DNA from: Bdellovibrionia bacterium
GTDB taxonomy: Bacteria; Bdellovibrionota; Bdellovibrionia; Bdellovibrionales; JAGQZY01
Assembly: GCA_030427805.1 (NCBI GenBank)
Contig: JAUICP010000007.1
Coordinates: 1-64,000 of the forward strand
Direction: 5' to 3'
Length of the DNA stretch: 64,000 nucleotides
Part shown: positions 9,670 to 17,617 of the stretch, in pieces
How the letters are laid out: the number at the start of each line of letters is the position of its first letter
How positions within the stretch are numbered: the stretch's first letter is position 1
Translations under genes and position numbers: made by a program
The notes under the pieces: model-generated
The model's database searches: none
Seen by the model: only the letters and a program-made list of their open reading frames with translations
What the model was told of the DNA's origin: nothing

Positions 9670-10458
9670 TTAGAGTTCAATGGGACTAAGTCGTTCTGAA
9701 GGATTCACTCTCAGTTCTTCAGCGAATTGAATCGTTTCCTCAGTCCTCTGAGAATCCATTGCGCTCTGGCACTGGGGCGCAAGAACACCCCGGTCGGCAA
9801 CCAGGGAACGATGTTGGTCAGCCAAGGACTGCCCGGCATAACGGAGGTCAATGTCGTTACCACAACTTTGAATTCCAAGTACACCGAGATCGCTGAGTCG
9901 AAGCCTTTGGCCATCGTCTAACTGACCTTCGATGTACTCAAGGCACGAGTAAAATGTCAGGGAGCGCATCCCCTTCCAGCCGTTTTCGAAAACTCGTTCT
10001 TGAAACATGAAAATATCGTCTTCGGGTAAGGCCTGTTCGCCTTGGTACACACTGTCCATAAAAAAGCCGCGATCATTGAGGCATTCGATAAAGAGCCTCT
10101 CTTCTCTGTTGATAAATATTCTCTCAAAAAATGAGCCGTTAGGAACGTGATAATTGGGGCCACCAACAATAGAATTTGTAAAGGCAGGGCCGTGAATCAC
10201 CTCAACAATAGTTCGAACGCGCTCTAAGTGGGCCCTTTCCGCTTCGCTGAGATTGTTGATACTTATCCTGCATAAATTGATTTGTTCTCGGCCCAATTGC
10301 CTCTGACGGATGCACGTCGTATAAATCTGGCGAAGAGTTAAAAAGGGAGTGATGGAGTTTTCAACTCGTTCATCGACCCAAAATTCTTCAGTGGTATGGG
10401 CCATTCCAGATAAACTCATAAAAATAAGAATCAGTGCAAGAATCACGTTGAATTTCAT
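9670..10458 (-). CDS. Secreted protein of unknown function
   Basis: A 262-residue protein with a typical signal peptide (MKFNVILALILIFMSLSGMAH) and a GGGAG ribosome site before ATG 10458. The mature part is mostly polar and helical-looking, with six or so cysteines spread along it, which suggests disulfides in the periplasm or outside. I recognise no domain. It lies upstream of the sulfatase on the same strand, 278 nt away, so co-transcription is uncertain, and it is divergent from the TPR regulator at 10747, with which it shares an upstream region. That arrangement makes it a candidate target of the regulator. Confidence 0.7.
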   Translation of the reverse strand: MKFNVILALILIFMSLSGMAHTTEEFWVDERVENSITPFLTLRQIYTTCIRQRQLGREQINLCRISINNLSEAERAHLERVRTIVEVIHGPAFTNSIVGGPNYHVPNGSFFERIFINREERLFIECLNDRGFFMDSVYQGEQALPEDDIFMFQERVFENGWKGMRSLTFYSCLEYIEGQLDDGQRLRLSDLGVLGIQSCGNDIDLRYAGQSLADQHRSLVADRGVLAPQCQSAMDSQRTEETIQFAEELRVNPSERLSPIEL

Positions 10459-10746
10459 AGAGGTCTCCCTTTTCTACTCCTACTTTTGATAAAAGCGAAG
10501 TTTGTGCCCAGTAAGGTTGCTTTTGTTTGAGTAGAGAGAGTTTATCTAAAGAGATGTCACAATTTGCTCGCCTTTGAATAGCCCATGATCACCGTCTCAA
10601 AATGAGATTCCCTTCAACCAAAAAAAATTTTGATGTCACTTTGCATCCCCAAAAGGTACTTGGTACCTGAACTGCTTCCGCTAAGACTGGCAGGTACCTG
10701 AACTGGACTCTCGGTGGCATGGGATAAAACCGAATAATTTGGCGAG
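10459..10746. other. Divergent promoter region
   Basis: These 288 nt separate the secreted-protein gene (minus) from the TPR regulator (plus). The regulator side carries the palindromic operator set at 10654-10705. The rest shows no gene; the short antisense frame at 10614-10880 mostly runs through the regulator start and lacks a ribosome site. Confidence 0.5.
10654..10705 (+). promoter_or_regulatory. Tandem palindromic operators upstream of the TPR regulator
   Basis: Two identical 13-mers, GGTACCTGAACTG, start at 10662 and 10693, exactly 31 bp or about three helical turns apart. The first is also the right half of a perfect 15-bp dyad, AGGTAC-TTG-GTACCT (10654-10668). The second sits inside a 10-bp palindrome, CAGGTACCTG (10691-10700). 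The set ends about 41 nt before the ATG at 10747. Same-face repeats of a palindromic core are typical of cooperative regulator binding, possibly autoregulation by the adjacent gene. Confidence 0.65.
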
Positions 10747-12219
10747 ATGGAAGACCAAAAACGATTTTTACGGATGGCCCATTCCCTCATTATCCAGGGG
10801 CGTGGCGAATCCGTTAAAGACAAGCTAAAAGTCCTGCAGAAGCAAGGGACAACTATTGACGACCCAGTCGCCATGGCCAATTTAGCCCGTCGTGTGGGGA
10901 TGTACCATTTCGCTGCCTCAATGCTCTATCCGATCGTTCGAAGTGAGACATCTGAAGCTTCTGAAAAGGCCAAGGCCGAATACGCGGCGGCCCTTTCGCG
11001 CATCGGAAATTACAAAGAAGCCGAAGAACTCTTTTCGTCCATTAGTAACTCCATCGTTAAAGACTATAGCTCTGAATATGTCGATGTTCTTTTTAAATCA
11101 TGGAACAACAAAAAAGCATCGGAATTGCTTGAGCTCTCTGTAGAAGCTATCGAAGATCCATACCGCAAAGTGGTCGCCATGCTAAATCTCGCATCGGCTT
11201 ATATAGGCAACCAAGACTTCAAAAAAGCTGAAGGCCTTTTAGAGGAGTTGGATGAGATTTCACTCATTAACAATTACGGCCTTATCATGGCGAATACTCG
11301 AGAGATGATGGGGCAAATTCAATTTTACAGTCAGAAATATGGCAAGGCCCATCAGTATTTCAAAGAAGCTGAAGAGATGTTGAAAAACTCAAATAGCCGA
11401 ACTTGGATTTTTGCAAAAAAATGGTTGGTGATTGCGCGGTTCGCTCTCGGTAAGCCCCTCAATGAGACCACTGCAGAAATGAATGAAGTGCGCACCCTTG
11501 CCAGGCAATTTAATCACTGGGAAACACTGAGGGACTGTGACCTTTATCAGGCCATTTTCACAAAAGATCGGGATCTGTTTCAACGCGTCTATTACTCCAC
11601 TCCCCATGAGGCCTACCGACAGCGCGCCCTTCAGTTTTGGACGGAAGAGCCGCCGGCTGATACCATTGTTCATTTTGGCAAGAAGACCAGCAAAGACACG
11701 CCCCTTCTCGATTTAGAAACGGGTATGATTAACGGTAAAATCGATTTTATAAAGCCCGGAGAGATGGCCCATAAGCTCACGGTTTCACTATTTAAAGACT
11801 TCTATAGTCCGATCTCAGTTTACGAGATCTTTCAAGATTGTTACGAAGGTGAGTACTTTCACCCCGAAACGTCCAAGGATCGAGTTTATAAGTCGATTCG
11901 AAAGCTCAAGAATATTATCGAGCCCACAGACTACGGTTTAGAGGTCACCAATAATAAGGCTTTTGGTTATCGTCTCAGAACGAGAAAGCCCTTGAAGGTG
12001 AAATATATCGAGTCTGGCTTAGCTGTTGATAAATCGAATCATCACTTGGCCCTTATTCGCGATCATTTCAATACCATTCCCTTTACCCGTAAGGAGCTCC
12101 AGAACCATTTAAAGGTCTCAGATCGATCCGCAAACCGTTTGATCACCGATTTGGTAGACTCCGGCGAGCTTCAAAAAATCGGTTCGGGGCCAAAAACCTC
12201 ATATAAATTAGTAAGTTAG
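10747..12219 (+). CDS. TPR-repeat transcriptional regulator with two C-terminal helix-turn-helix domains
   Basis: A 490-residue cytoplasmic protein. The first 300 residues or so are helical with TPR-like periodicity (for example GNYKEAEELF, GNQDFKKAEGLLEEL, QKYGKAHQYFKEAEEML), a scaffold for protein or peptide binding. The C-terminal part holds two predicted winged-helix segments: one around SKDRVYKSIRKLKNIIEP followed by an YRL wing, resembling OmpR-type domains, and a last one around FTRKELQNHLKVSDRSANRL, which looks MarR- or Fic-associated-like. The combination suggests a DNA-binding regulator whose activity depends on a partner or ligand at the TPR part. The tandem operator directly upstream argues for autoregulation. 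The ligand and targets are unknown. A short membrane peptide gene follows 89 nt downstream. Confidence 0.75.
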   Translation: MEDQKRFLRMAHSLIIQGRGESVKDKLKVLQKQGTTIDDPVAMANLARRVGMYHFAASMLYPIVRSETSEASEKAKAEYAAALSRIGNYKEAEELFSSISNSIVKDYSSEYVDVLFKSWNNKKASELLELSVEAIEDPYRKVVAMLNLASAYIGNQDFKKAEGLLEELDEISLINNYGLIMANTREMMGQIQFYSQKYGKAHQYFKEAEEMLKNSNSRTWIFAKKWLVIARFALGKPLNETTAEMNEVRTLARQFNHWETLRDCDLYQAIFTKDRDLFQRVYYSTPHEAYRQRALQFWTEEPPADTIVHFGKKTSKDTPLLDLETGMINGKIDFIKPGEMAHKLTVSLFKDFYSPISVYEIFQDCYEGEYFHPETSKDRVYKSIRKLKNIIEPTDYGLEVTNNKAFGYRLRTRKPLKVKYIESGLAVDKSNHHLALIRDHFNTIPFTRKELQNHLKVSDRSANRLITDLVDSGELQKIGSGPKTSYKLVS

Positions 12220-12307
12220 ATCTCGCCACCCTTTTCGGTTCGAAGCCTAATGACCCTCCCACATATTGAAAGTGTCCAAGGGGACATGGGTAACACTGGA
12301 GGGAATA

Positions 12308-12427
12308 ATGGAACAGAATAACTACACAGAGACTTTAAATTTTCCAAGCGAACTTGTTAGCTACAGCCTTTTTGCTGGAATGATTGCGATCAACTTAGTT
12401 TACTTTTCAATTCGTTTTTTAGGTTAA
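12308..12427 (+). CDS. 39-residue putative membrane peptide
   Basis: A small open frame with a near-ideal ribosome site: GGAGGG followed by AATA and ATG at 12308. The product has a polar N terminus of about 15 residues (MEQNNYTETLNFPSEL) and one hydrophobic helix (VSYSLFAGMIAINLVYFSI) ending in RFLG, so it looks like a single-pass inner-membrane peptide. It lies between the TPR regulator and the phosphodiesterase gene, all on the plus strand. A dyad follows it at 12451-12488. I do not recognise a family. The strong Shine-Dalgarno sequence and the clean transmembrane pattern are the evidence that it is real. Confidence 0.6.
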   Translation: MEQNNYTETLNFPSELVSYSLFAGMIAINLVYFSIRFLG

Positions 12428-12450
12428 GACAAATACAAATCAAAATTTCA

Positions 12451-12488
12451 GATTTCACGATCCCTGTACGTCCCTTCCCCGTGAAATC
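12451..12488 (+). other. Inverted repeat downstream of the small membrane peptide
   Basis: A perfect 9-bp inverted repeat (GATTTCACG at 12451-12459, CGTGAAATC at 12480-12488) encloses a 20-nt pyrimidine-rich loop. It could form an RNA hairpin after the 39-residue frame but lacks a following T-run, so it is not a standard intrinsic terminator. It lies 60 nt before the next start codon. Confidence 0.35.
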
Positions 12489-12547
12489 GCAAATAAAAGA
12501 TCATAGATCGATGACAAGTAGCAAATATCTTTTTAACATAGGACTCT

Positions 12548-14098
12548 ATGCCAACATTGACAGACGGCCTGCAAATGGCGAGTAGTTTTATCTATCGATT
12601 TATACCGAGAAGAGCTCCTTCAGAAGAAGAGTTGTCAAAGGTAAAAATCGTGGCCCACAGGGGAGCTTGGAATCTCACCGACCGACTTGAAAATACTCTG
12701 CCCGCGTTTAGAGAGTGTTTAAATCACAAAATTTGGGCCATCGAATTTGATATTCGTTTCACCAAAGACGATATACCCATTGTGCATCACGATGAATCGA
12801 CCGCGAGAGTTTTCGAAAAAGACCATGTGATTGCAGATATGAATTTCGAAGACCTGCGCAGGGCAGTTCCCCAAATCCCCACTTTTGCAGAGGTCGTTGA
12901 AGAACTTGGTCAGAAGCTCCACTTTATGATCGAATTAAAGACTCAGTTGACCGAAAGCCAGGCTCATATTCTCCAAGATCTCTTAAAAGGCTTGAAGCCC
13001 ATTGAGGATTACCACTTTATGTCCCTAGAGATTTCACGGTTTCAGGCCCTCCATTTTGTTGATAAAAAAGCCTTCGTTTCGATCGCTCGCCTCAATATCA
13101 AGGATGTCTTCGATGAGAGCCTTCGGGAGGACCTCGGTGGCTTTACCGGTCAGTATTTACTTCTCAATCAGTCCATGAATCTTGCGTGCAAGAAAAAAGG
13201 TATTAAGGTGGGTACGGGATTTCCGGATTCCAAAAATCTTTTTTTTCGTGAGGTCAATCGGGGTGTGGATTGGGTGTATACGAATCATGCCCCACTGTTG
13301 GCCCAATTTCTTCTGACACTCTTTCTGGTTTGTAATACAGCACTCGCCAAAGAAAAGGTCTGTGATGGGAAATTTAAAGAACTACCTATTAAGAAAGAAA
13401 TACAGACCCTCGAGAAGATCGAAAGTAAGGCCAAAGAGCTTATCATTGAAAAGCCTGAATGTGAAAAAGACATTATAGAAGTTGCAAGGTATTTGCGGTC
13501 CCAGTATTCGGACCTGATCTCTCTAAAATTTTTGGCAAAGTACGACGGAAAAAAGAATCTGGATTCAATACTGAAGTTTTCTTCAGAGGATTTAAAGAAA
13601 TACGGTATGGAAGTCAGGTCCTCGGAGGGATCGTATTACCTTTTCGATAAGGAGAGTTATTACCTAAAACTGAAATCGAGTACCAACACTCCTTCGGGGC
13701 AGGCATACCAGGAGTTAATTACGGAATATGAAAATGTTGTGGTGCTTGACGATGCCTCGTTGTTAAAGCCCTTTATGGACGTAGCAAAGCTTCTTCTCAA
13801 ATTTGAGAAGTTTGCCCTGAAGTATCCGGAGGCCCTAGATAAAGAGGCTGAGTCAAAAATTAAATTCATGCGCAAAATTCTTGCTGGATTTCTCGACAAT
13901 TCCCCATGTGTCGATAAAAAGTCATTTAAGCTTCTTAAAAAATGTGGACGCGCTATTCGCCATATTGTGCGCTCAAAGTTTGAGTCGCCAAGTCGTAAAC
14001 TCTTTCGCCCGATTTTTAAAAAGGCTATATCTAAAAAAAGAAAAGAACGCAAAGAAGCGGATCTCCTTTTAGAGATGATTAGAAAAGATCCCCATTGA
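12548..14098 (+). CDS. Glycerophosphodiester phosphodiesterase fused to an unknown domain
   Basis: A 516-residue protein. Residues about 32-248 form a GDPD domain: HRG at 37-39, ENT at 48-50, EFD at 66-68 and the catalytic HH at 80-81 are all present, so hydrolysis of glycerophosphodiesters to glycerol-3-phosphate and an alcohol is likely. Directly after the domain end (VYTNHAPLL) comes a hydrophobic stretch, LLAQFLLTLFLVCNTALAKE, that looks like a signal peptide with an AxA-type cleavage site. It is followed by about 250 Lys/Glu-rich residues with no family I know. The reading frame is continuous, so this is either a genuine fusion with an internal membrane segment or two ancestral genes joined. 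No internal ATG or ribosome site precedes the second half. The AGGA site before ATG 12548 fits. Confidence 0.8.
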   Translation: MPTLTDGLQMASSFIYRFIPRRAPSEEELSKVKIVAHRGAWNLTDRLENTLPAFRECLNHKIWAIEFDIRFTKDDIPIVHHDESTARVFEKDHVIADMNFEDLRRAVPQIPTFAEVVEELGQKLHFMIELKTQLTESQAHILQDLLKGLKPIEDYHFMSLEISRFQALHFVDKKAFVSIARLNIKDVFDESLREDLGGFTGQYLLLNQSMNLACKKKGIKVGTGFPDSKNLFFREVNRGVDWVYTNHAPLLAQFLLTLFLVCNTALAKEKVCDGKFKELPIKKEIQTLEKIESKAKELIIEKPECEKDIIEVARYLRSQYSDLISLKFLAKYDGKKNLDSILKFSSEDLKKYGMEVRSSEGSYYLFDKESYYLKLKSSTNTPSGQAYQELITEYENVVVLDDASLLKPFMDVAKLLLKFEKFALKYPEALDKEAESKIKFMRKILAGFLDNSPCVDKKSFKLLKKCGRAIRHIVRSKFESPSRKLFRPIFKKAISKKRKERKEADLLLEMIRKDPH

Positions 14099-14141
14099 AG
14101 GTCTCAAAATAGTGCAATCCCTTTTTCCTCTAGAATCTGAT

Positions 14142-14192
14142 AAGAGCTTGTAAAACCAAGAGCTTACATTCGTCATTATTGTTACCAATAAT
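14142..14192 (+). promoter_or_regulatory. Repeats upstream of the heme-motif lipoprotein gene
   Basis: A direct repeat AAGAGCTT occurs at 14142-14149 and 14158-14165, followed by a dyad ATTATTG-TTAC-CAATAAT at 14175-14192, about 60 nt ahead of the start at 14254. The arrangement suits a promoter with a regulator site. No known consensus is matched. Confidence 0.3.
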
Positions 14193-14253
14193 AGCGCCCG
14201 AAGAGTTGATACTAGACTTGAGCTTGTTTGTTTCGAATTTGAAGGGGAATGTA

Positions 14254-16062
14254 ATGAAAAAGTTAGAAAACTTACTCGTGCTGTTTACGCTATCTACGGT
14301 TCTTGTTCTAGGCTTCCAAAATTGTGGTGAGTTTGCCATGAAAAACACGGACCAATCTTCGATGGACAGTCAAAACCAAGTGGCTACAAGTGCCCTTGAT
14401 AATGATGACATTGGTAAAAGCATTTTAATTAGCAACAATTCGGTTCTCGATAAGGTTAACGAGGACTTTGATATGGGTTACCTGCTAGGCCAAGTTGGAA
14501 AGATGGAAAATGCGGCCAATGTGAACGCCACTCGAACGGCCGGGCGTTGGGTGGCACAGATTTTTGAATTGGCGCAGAATCAACAGGATGATTATGTTGC
14601 AAGAGGACAGCTGCAACTAGGGCAGGCCCCTAATAGTGATCGTTATATGAAAAGGGTATTGCAGCGTTGGACGGACAAAGACTGTAAGCTCATACATCGA
14701 AATGACAATAACTTTCGTGCGATAAAACAAATCGACGACCCAGAAAAGCTAAAAAGTAAAACCTTTCGTTTGCTCGCAGTTGCTAATCGCATGGATTTGG
14801 CTGGGGAATACGACGATCGACTGACGAATTTGGCGACGTCCACTCCTCGCTTTTTGGGAGAAGTTCATTTGATATATAATCTTATTGATCGGACTTCAAA
14901 TTACGAAAATTCCAACTGCAGCGATGGCGATAAGGCGACGGGAAAAGCTTACCCCATGGCCTTTGTTGTTAGCTTTAGACTCCCAGTAATAAAAAGACAG
15001 GGTACAGGAAACTTTCCATTTAGACTTTCATCGACTCCGAGTCTCTATAGTTTAGGAGAAAACGAAGCCAACTGGAAGAGCCAGATGAAGCTTTGGGCGC
15101 AAGCTTGGCAGACCCTAAAGAATACTTCAAACTCAACGGCCCACGCCAATCTCCTAAAGAGAGTACTTTCACTGGCGGCACGCCCTGAGAACTTTTTATC
15201 TCTCAAGTCAAACACCGATATCGCGAACAAAGTCTATGAGCTTCGAGAATGGTATATCTTTAGATCGGGCTCGGTTGTTGGCAACCCAGACAACGCCAAT
15301 GGATTATTGATACCAAGAAAACTACGAAGAGAGCCCTATAAATGTTTGAACAATTCCCACGCTGTCACTAAGACTCTTGAGCATTATTGGAAAGACAGAG
15401 TGAATGATCTAGATATGACAACACGACGGTATAATCTCGATGACCCCGATGATCCGGTGTTGGGAGCACTTCGCGGTAATAGTTATGATCACCTTCGTGC
15501 CGGCTACGCAATTATGCGAGATCACACGCGCACTTTGATTGACGATTTGGACCTACTAAAAATTCGAGGGAGTGGAGCGAATAAAAACTATTATTGGTCA
15601 GACCGCTGTGGAACAACCACAACTGCAATGCCTTTTGGCATGCACACGGGGCCTGCTCGAAATGACCCTCCCACGGGTGATATTGATGAGGACACGCTAA
15701 TGATGTTAGCGCCTTTCGGTCGAATTCGTGGAAGTGGCCCCATATGGGAGGTTAGAAAAGCATCACTGCCCTCTGATTGGAGTGACAGCAAAATAGAATC
15801 CATGCGCCACGCCTTTGCCGTAAGAACTTGTACCGGTTGCCACTCCCAAGAAGGGGCCACAAGGGGCTTCCATATCGAGCCTCGATTGGCTGGTGAAAAT
15901 GGAAAGCTCTCAAAACACCTTACTGGTGGAGGAGAGTTCTCCTACGCTGGAGCTACCTATAAATATAATGTACTCAATAAGAGAAAAAACTGGTTCAATC
16001 AGTTCTTAAGCAAACAAAAATCTCTCTACAATACCTTGAAGCTACCAGAGAGAAATAATTAA
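14254..16062 (+). CDS. Lipoprotein with a CxxCH c-type heme motif
   Basis: A 602-residue exported protein. I use ATG 14254, preceded by AAGGGGAATGTA, instead of the frame's earlier start at 14179, because it begins a classic signal (MKKLENLLVLFTLSTVLVLGF) ending in QNCG. This FQNC form is not a standard lipobox, but I recall it from Bdellovibrio-type lipoproteins. Near the C terminus, CTGCH (about residue 525) is a heme-c attachment motif, so the protein may carry one covalent heme if a cytochrome c maturation system exists. The central region is conserved-looking (RLLAVANRMDL, GEVHLIYNLID, MPFGMHTGP) but I know no named domain. Its stop codon overlaps the convergent gene's stop by four bases. 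Confidence 0.75.
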   Translation: MKKLENLLVLFTLSTVLVLGFQNCGEFAMKNTDQSSMDSQNQVATSALDNDDIGKSILISNNSVLDKVNEDFDMGYLLGQVGKMENAANVNATRTAGRWVAQIFELAQNQQDDYVARGQLQLGQAPNSDRYMKRVLQRWTDKDCKLIHRNDNNFRAIKQIDDPEKLKSKTFRLLAVANRMDLAGEYDDRLTNLATSTPRFLGEVHLIYNLIDRTSNYENSNCSDGDKATGKAYPMAFVVSFRLPVIKRQGTGNFPFRLSSTPSLYSLGENEANWKSQMKLWAQAWQTLKNTSNSTAHANLLKRVLSLAARPENFLSLKSNTDIANKVYELREWYIFRSGSVVGNPDNANGLLIPRKLRREPYKCLNNSHAVTKTLEHYWKDRVNDLDMTTRRYNLDDPDDPVLGALRGNSYDHLRAGYAIMRDHTRTLIDDLDLLKIRGSGANKNYYWSDRCGTTTTAMPFGMHTGPARNDPPTGDIDEDTLMMLAPFGRIRGSGPIWEVRKASLPSDWSDSKIESMRHAFAVRTCTGCHSQEGATRGFHIEPRLAGENGKLSKHLTGGGEFSYAGATYKYNVLNKRKNWFNQFLSKQKSLYNTLKLPERNN

Positions 16063-17003
16063 TCCTGAATAACGAACTGGGTGAGGACCGGTAAATGGTC
16101 CGAGCCTATGTTTTCGAGCGTTTTAATATCAACAATTTGAACTCCCTTACTATAAAGGCATTGATCAATTGCGATTTGTACTGGATAGGTTTGAGCGGGC
16201 CAAGTCGGTCTTAAGCCAAAGCCCTTTCGACAGTCTTTCAGTTTGAGGTCGGTTTTAAATTTTTCGAATCGTCGAGTCCAGGCGGTGATATTTAGATCCC
16301 CAAACAACATCTTTGGTTCGGAAAGTCCGTTTAAGGCCCGGCTAACTTGGAGGAGCTGTTCATTTCTCTGTTCGTAATACTCTTGATTAATGGGGGGAGG
16401 CGGATGGGTAAAAACTAAATTAAAGACCTTTGTTTCCTCAATTACAAACTCAGTTACTAGTGATGGGACTTTCTTTGGGCCATAACTAAGACTTTTAATA
16501 GCTTTCCAAGGGACTTTACTCAAAAGAGCCATTCCGAAATTATCTTGGCGCAGTATTATTTCTTGGTGAGTGTAACTCTCGGCAATTTCTTCGATGCTTT
16601 TCTGCCATCGAGGACTAACCTCCATTAAAAATACAATCTCAGGATTGTATTTGTTAACCAATTGAACCAGTTTATTCGGACTTCCCGTTTGTCGATTTAC
16701 GTTTAGCATTAATAGTTGAAGCGGAGGTCCGTCCTTAATATTGATATCATCAATACGTGTCAGGTAGTAGGGAAGAATTTGAAAAGATAGATAGATGGTG
16801 GCCATTCCTGAAAGCGCAAAGGGAACCCAGTACTTTCGGATCACGCACAAAAGGGTGAAAAAGATAAAGAGTAGAAAGAAATGAAAACTCATGTGCGATA
16901 GAGATTCAGAGAGTAAGCTACTGCCTAAAAGGTGCTCCCACTGGCTTATAGCAAATAGAGCCAATGTAACAGTACTTAGAAAAACATTATTAAAGATATA
17001 CAT
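16059..17003 (-). CDS. Membrane-anchored endonuclease/exonuclease/phosphatase family protein
   Basis: A 314-residue protein. The first 95 residues or so hold three hydrophobic segments, making a membrane anchor. The rest is an EEP (DNase I-like) domain: LLMLNVN at the start, IVFLMEVSP with the metal-binding Glu, FTHPPPP, LFGDLNITAW with the Asp/Asn pair, and GSDHLPV at the end with the catalytic His. Such proteins cleave phosphodiesters or phosphomonoesters; the catalytic domain following the anchor could face the periplasm. The EEP core keeps its key residues, so activity is likely, but substrate is open. It converges on and overlaps the heme lipoprotein gene by 4 nt at their stops. Confidence 0.85.
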   Translation of the reverse strand: MYIFNNVFLSTVTLALFAISQWEHLLGSSLLSESLSHMSFHFFLLFIFFTLLCVIRKYWVPFALSGMATIYLSFQILPYYLTRIDDINIKDGPPLQLLMLNVNRQTGSPNKLVQLVNKYNPEIVFLMEVSPRWQKSIEEIAESYTHQEIILRQDNFGMALLSKVPWKAIKSLSYGPKKVPSLVTEFVIEETKVFNLVFTHPPPPINQEYYEQRNEQLLQVSRALNGLSEPKMLFGDLNITAWTRRFEKFKTDLKLKDCRKGFGLRPTWPAQTYPVQIAIDQCLYSKGVQIVDIKTLENIGSDHLPVLTQFVIQD

Positions 17004-17198
17004 CTCTTAGATGTCCTAGGTGCAAATGAAACAAGTGCTTTGGGTATAGAATCGAGGATTTTAGATCGGCGCGCAAGGGAGATTTTGGATTAATTTTAGG
17101 AACTTAGCATGGATAACTCTTACTTTGACTCCCCTATCAATTGAATTTAGTGTCTGGGCAATCAGGGACAACAAAAGATTCATACTCCAGGAGAAACT

Positions 17199-17609
17199 GT
17201 GGAAAAAGCTATAATTATTCTCATACCCCTTTATTTTGCTTATACGATTGCTCTAGGCCTTGTGATGTTTGTAAAGCGCTTCAAAGCCATCAAAAACAAG
17301 ACGATCCGTCTGAGCTATTTTCGTGATTATCAGGGTGAGGTCCCCCAAGAGCTTGAGGTCTACAAAAATCATTTCGAAAACCAGTTTCAAGTTCCGGTTA
17401 TTTTTATGATGGCCTGTTTAGCGATTGCGCTTCTGAAGCTTGCGAGTCCCTTTGTTGTTGTTCTCGCCTACGCCTTCATTATTAGCCGCTTGGCACACAG
17501 TTATATTCATCTCATAAGCAATAATGTGCGCCATCGCGGCCTCGTTTATATATTTGGTGCTCTGTGTGTTTTGGGCCTATGGATAAAAATTGCCCTCAGG
17601 TTTTACTAG
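17199..17609 (+). CDS. MAPEG-family membrane protein
   Basis: A 136-residue integral membrane protein with four predicted helices, starting at GTG 17199 behind an AGGAG ribosome site. The pattern ENQFQVPVIFMMACLAI followed by SRLAHSYIHLISNNVRHRG matches bacterial MAPEG proteins, relatives of microsomal glutathione transferases and leukotriene C4 synthase. The eukaryotic members use glutathione; for the bacterial ones the substrate is generally unknown. The gene is a single unit, converging on the hybrid histidine kinase gene with only 8 nt between the stops. Confidence 0.85.
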   Translation: MEKAIIILIPLYFAYTIALGLVMFVKRFKAIKNKTIRLSYFRDYQGEVPQELEVYKNHFENQFQVPVIFMMACLAIALLKLASPFVVVLAYAFIISRLAHSYIHLISNNVRHRGLVYIFGALCVLGLWIKIALRFY

Positions 17610-17617
17610 AGCTTATA

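Noticed and set aside
10614-10880. 88-residue antisense frame over the TPR regulator start
   Set aside because: Lacks a ribosome site, crosses the operator region and matches nothing; the opposite strand has a convincing gene.
13660-14052. 130-residue antisense frame over the phosphodiesterase C-terminal part
   Set aside because: A shadow of a Lys/Glu-rich coding region on the plus strand; no start signal.
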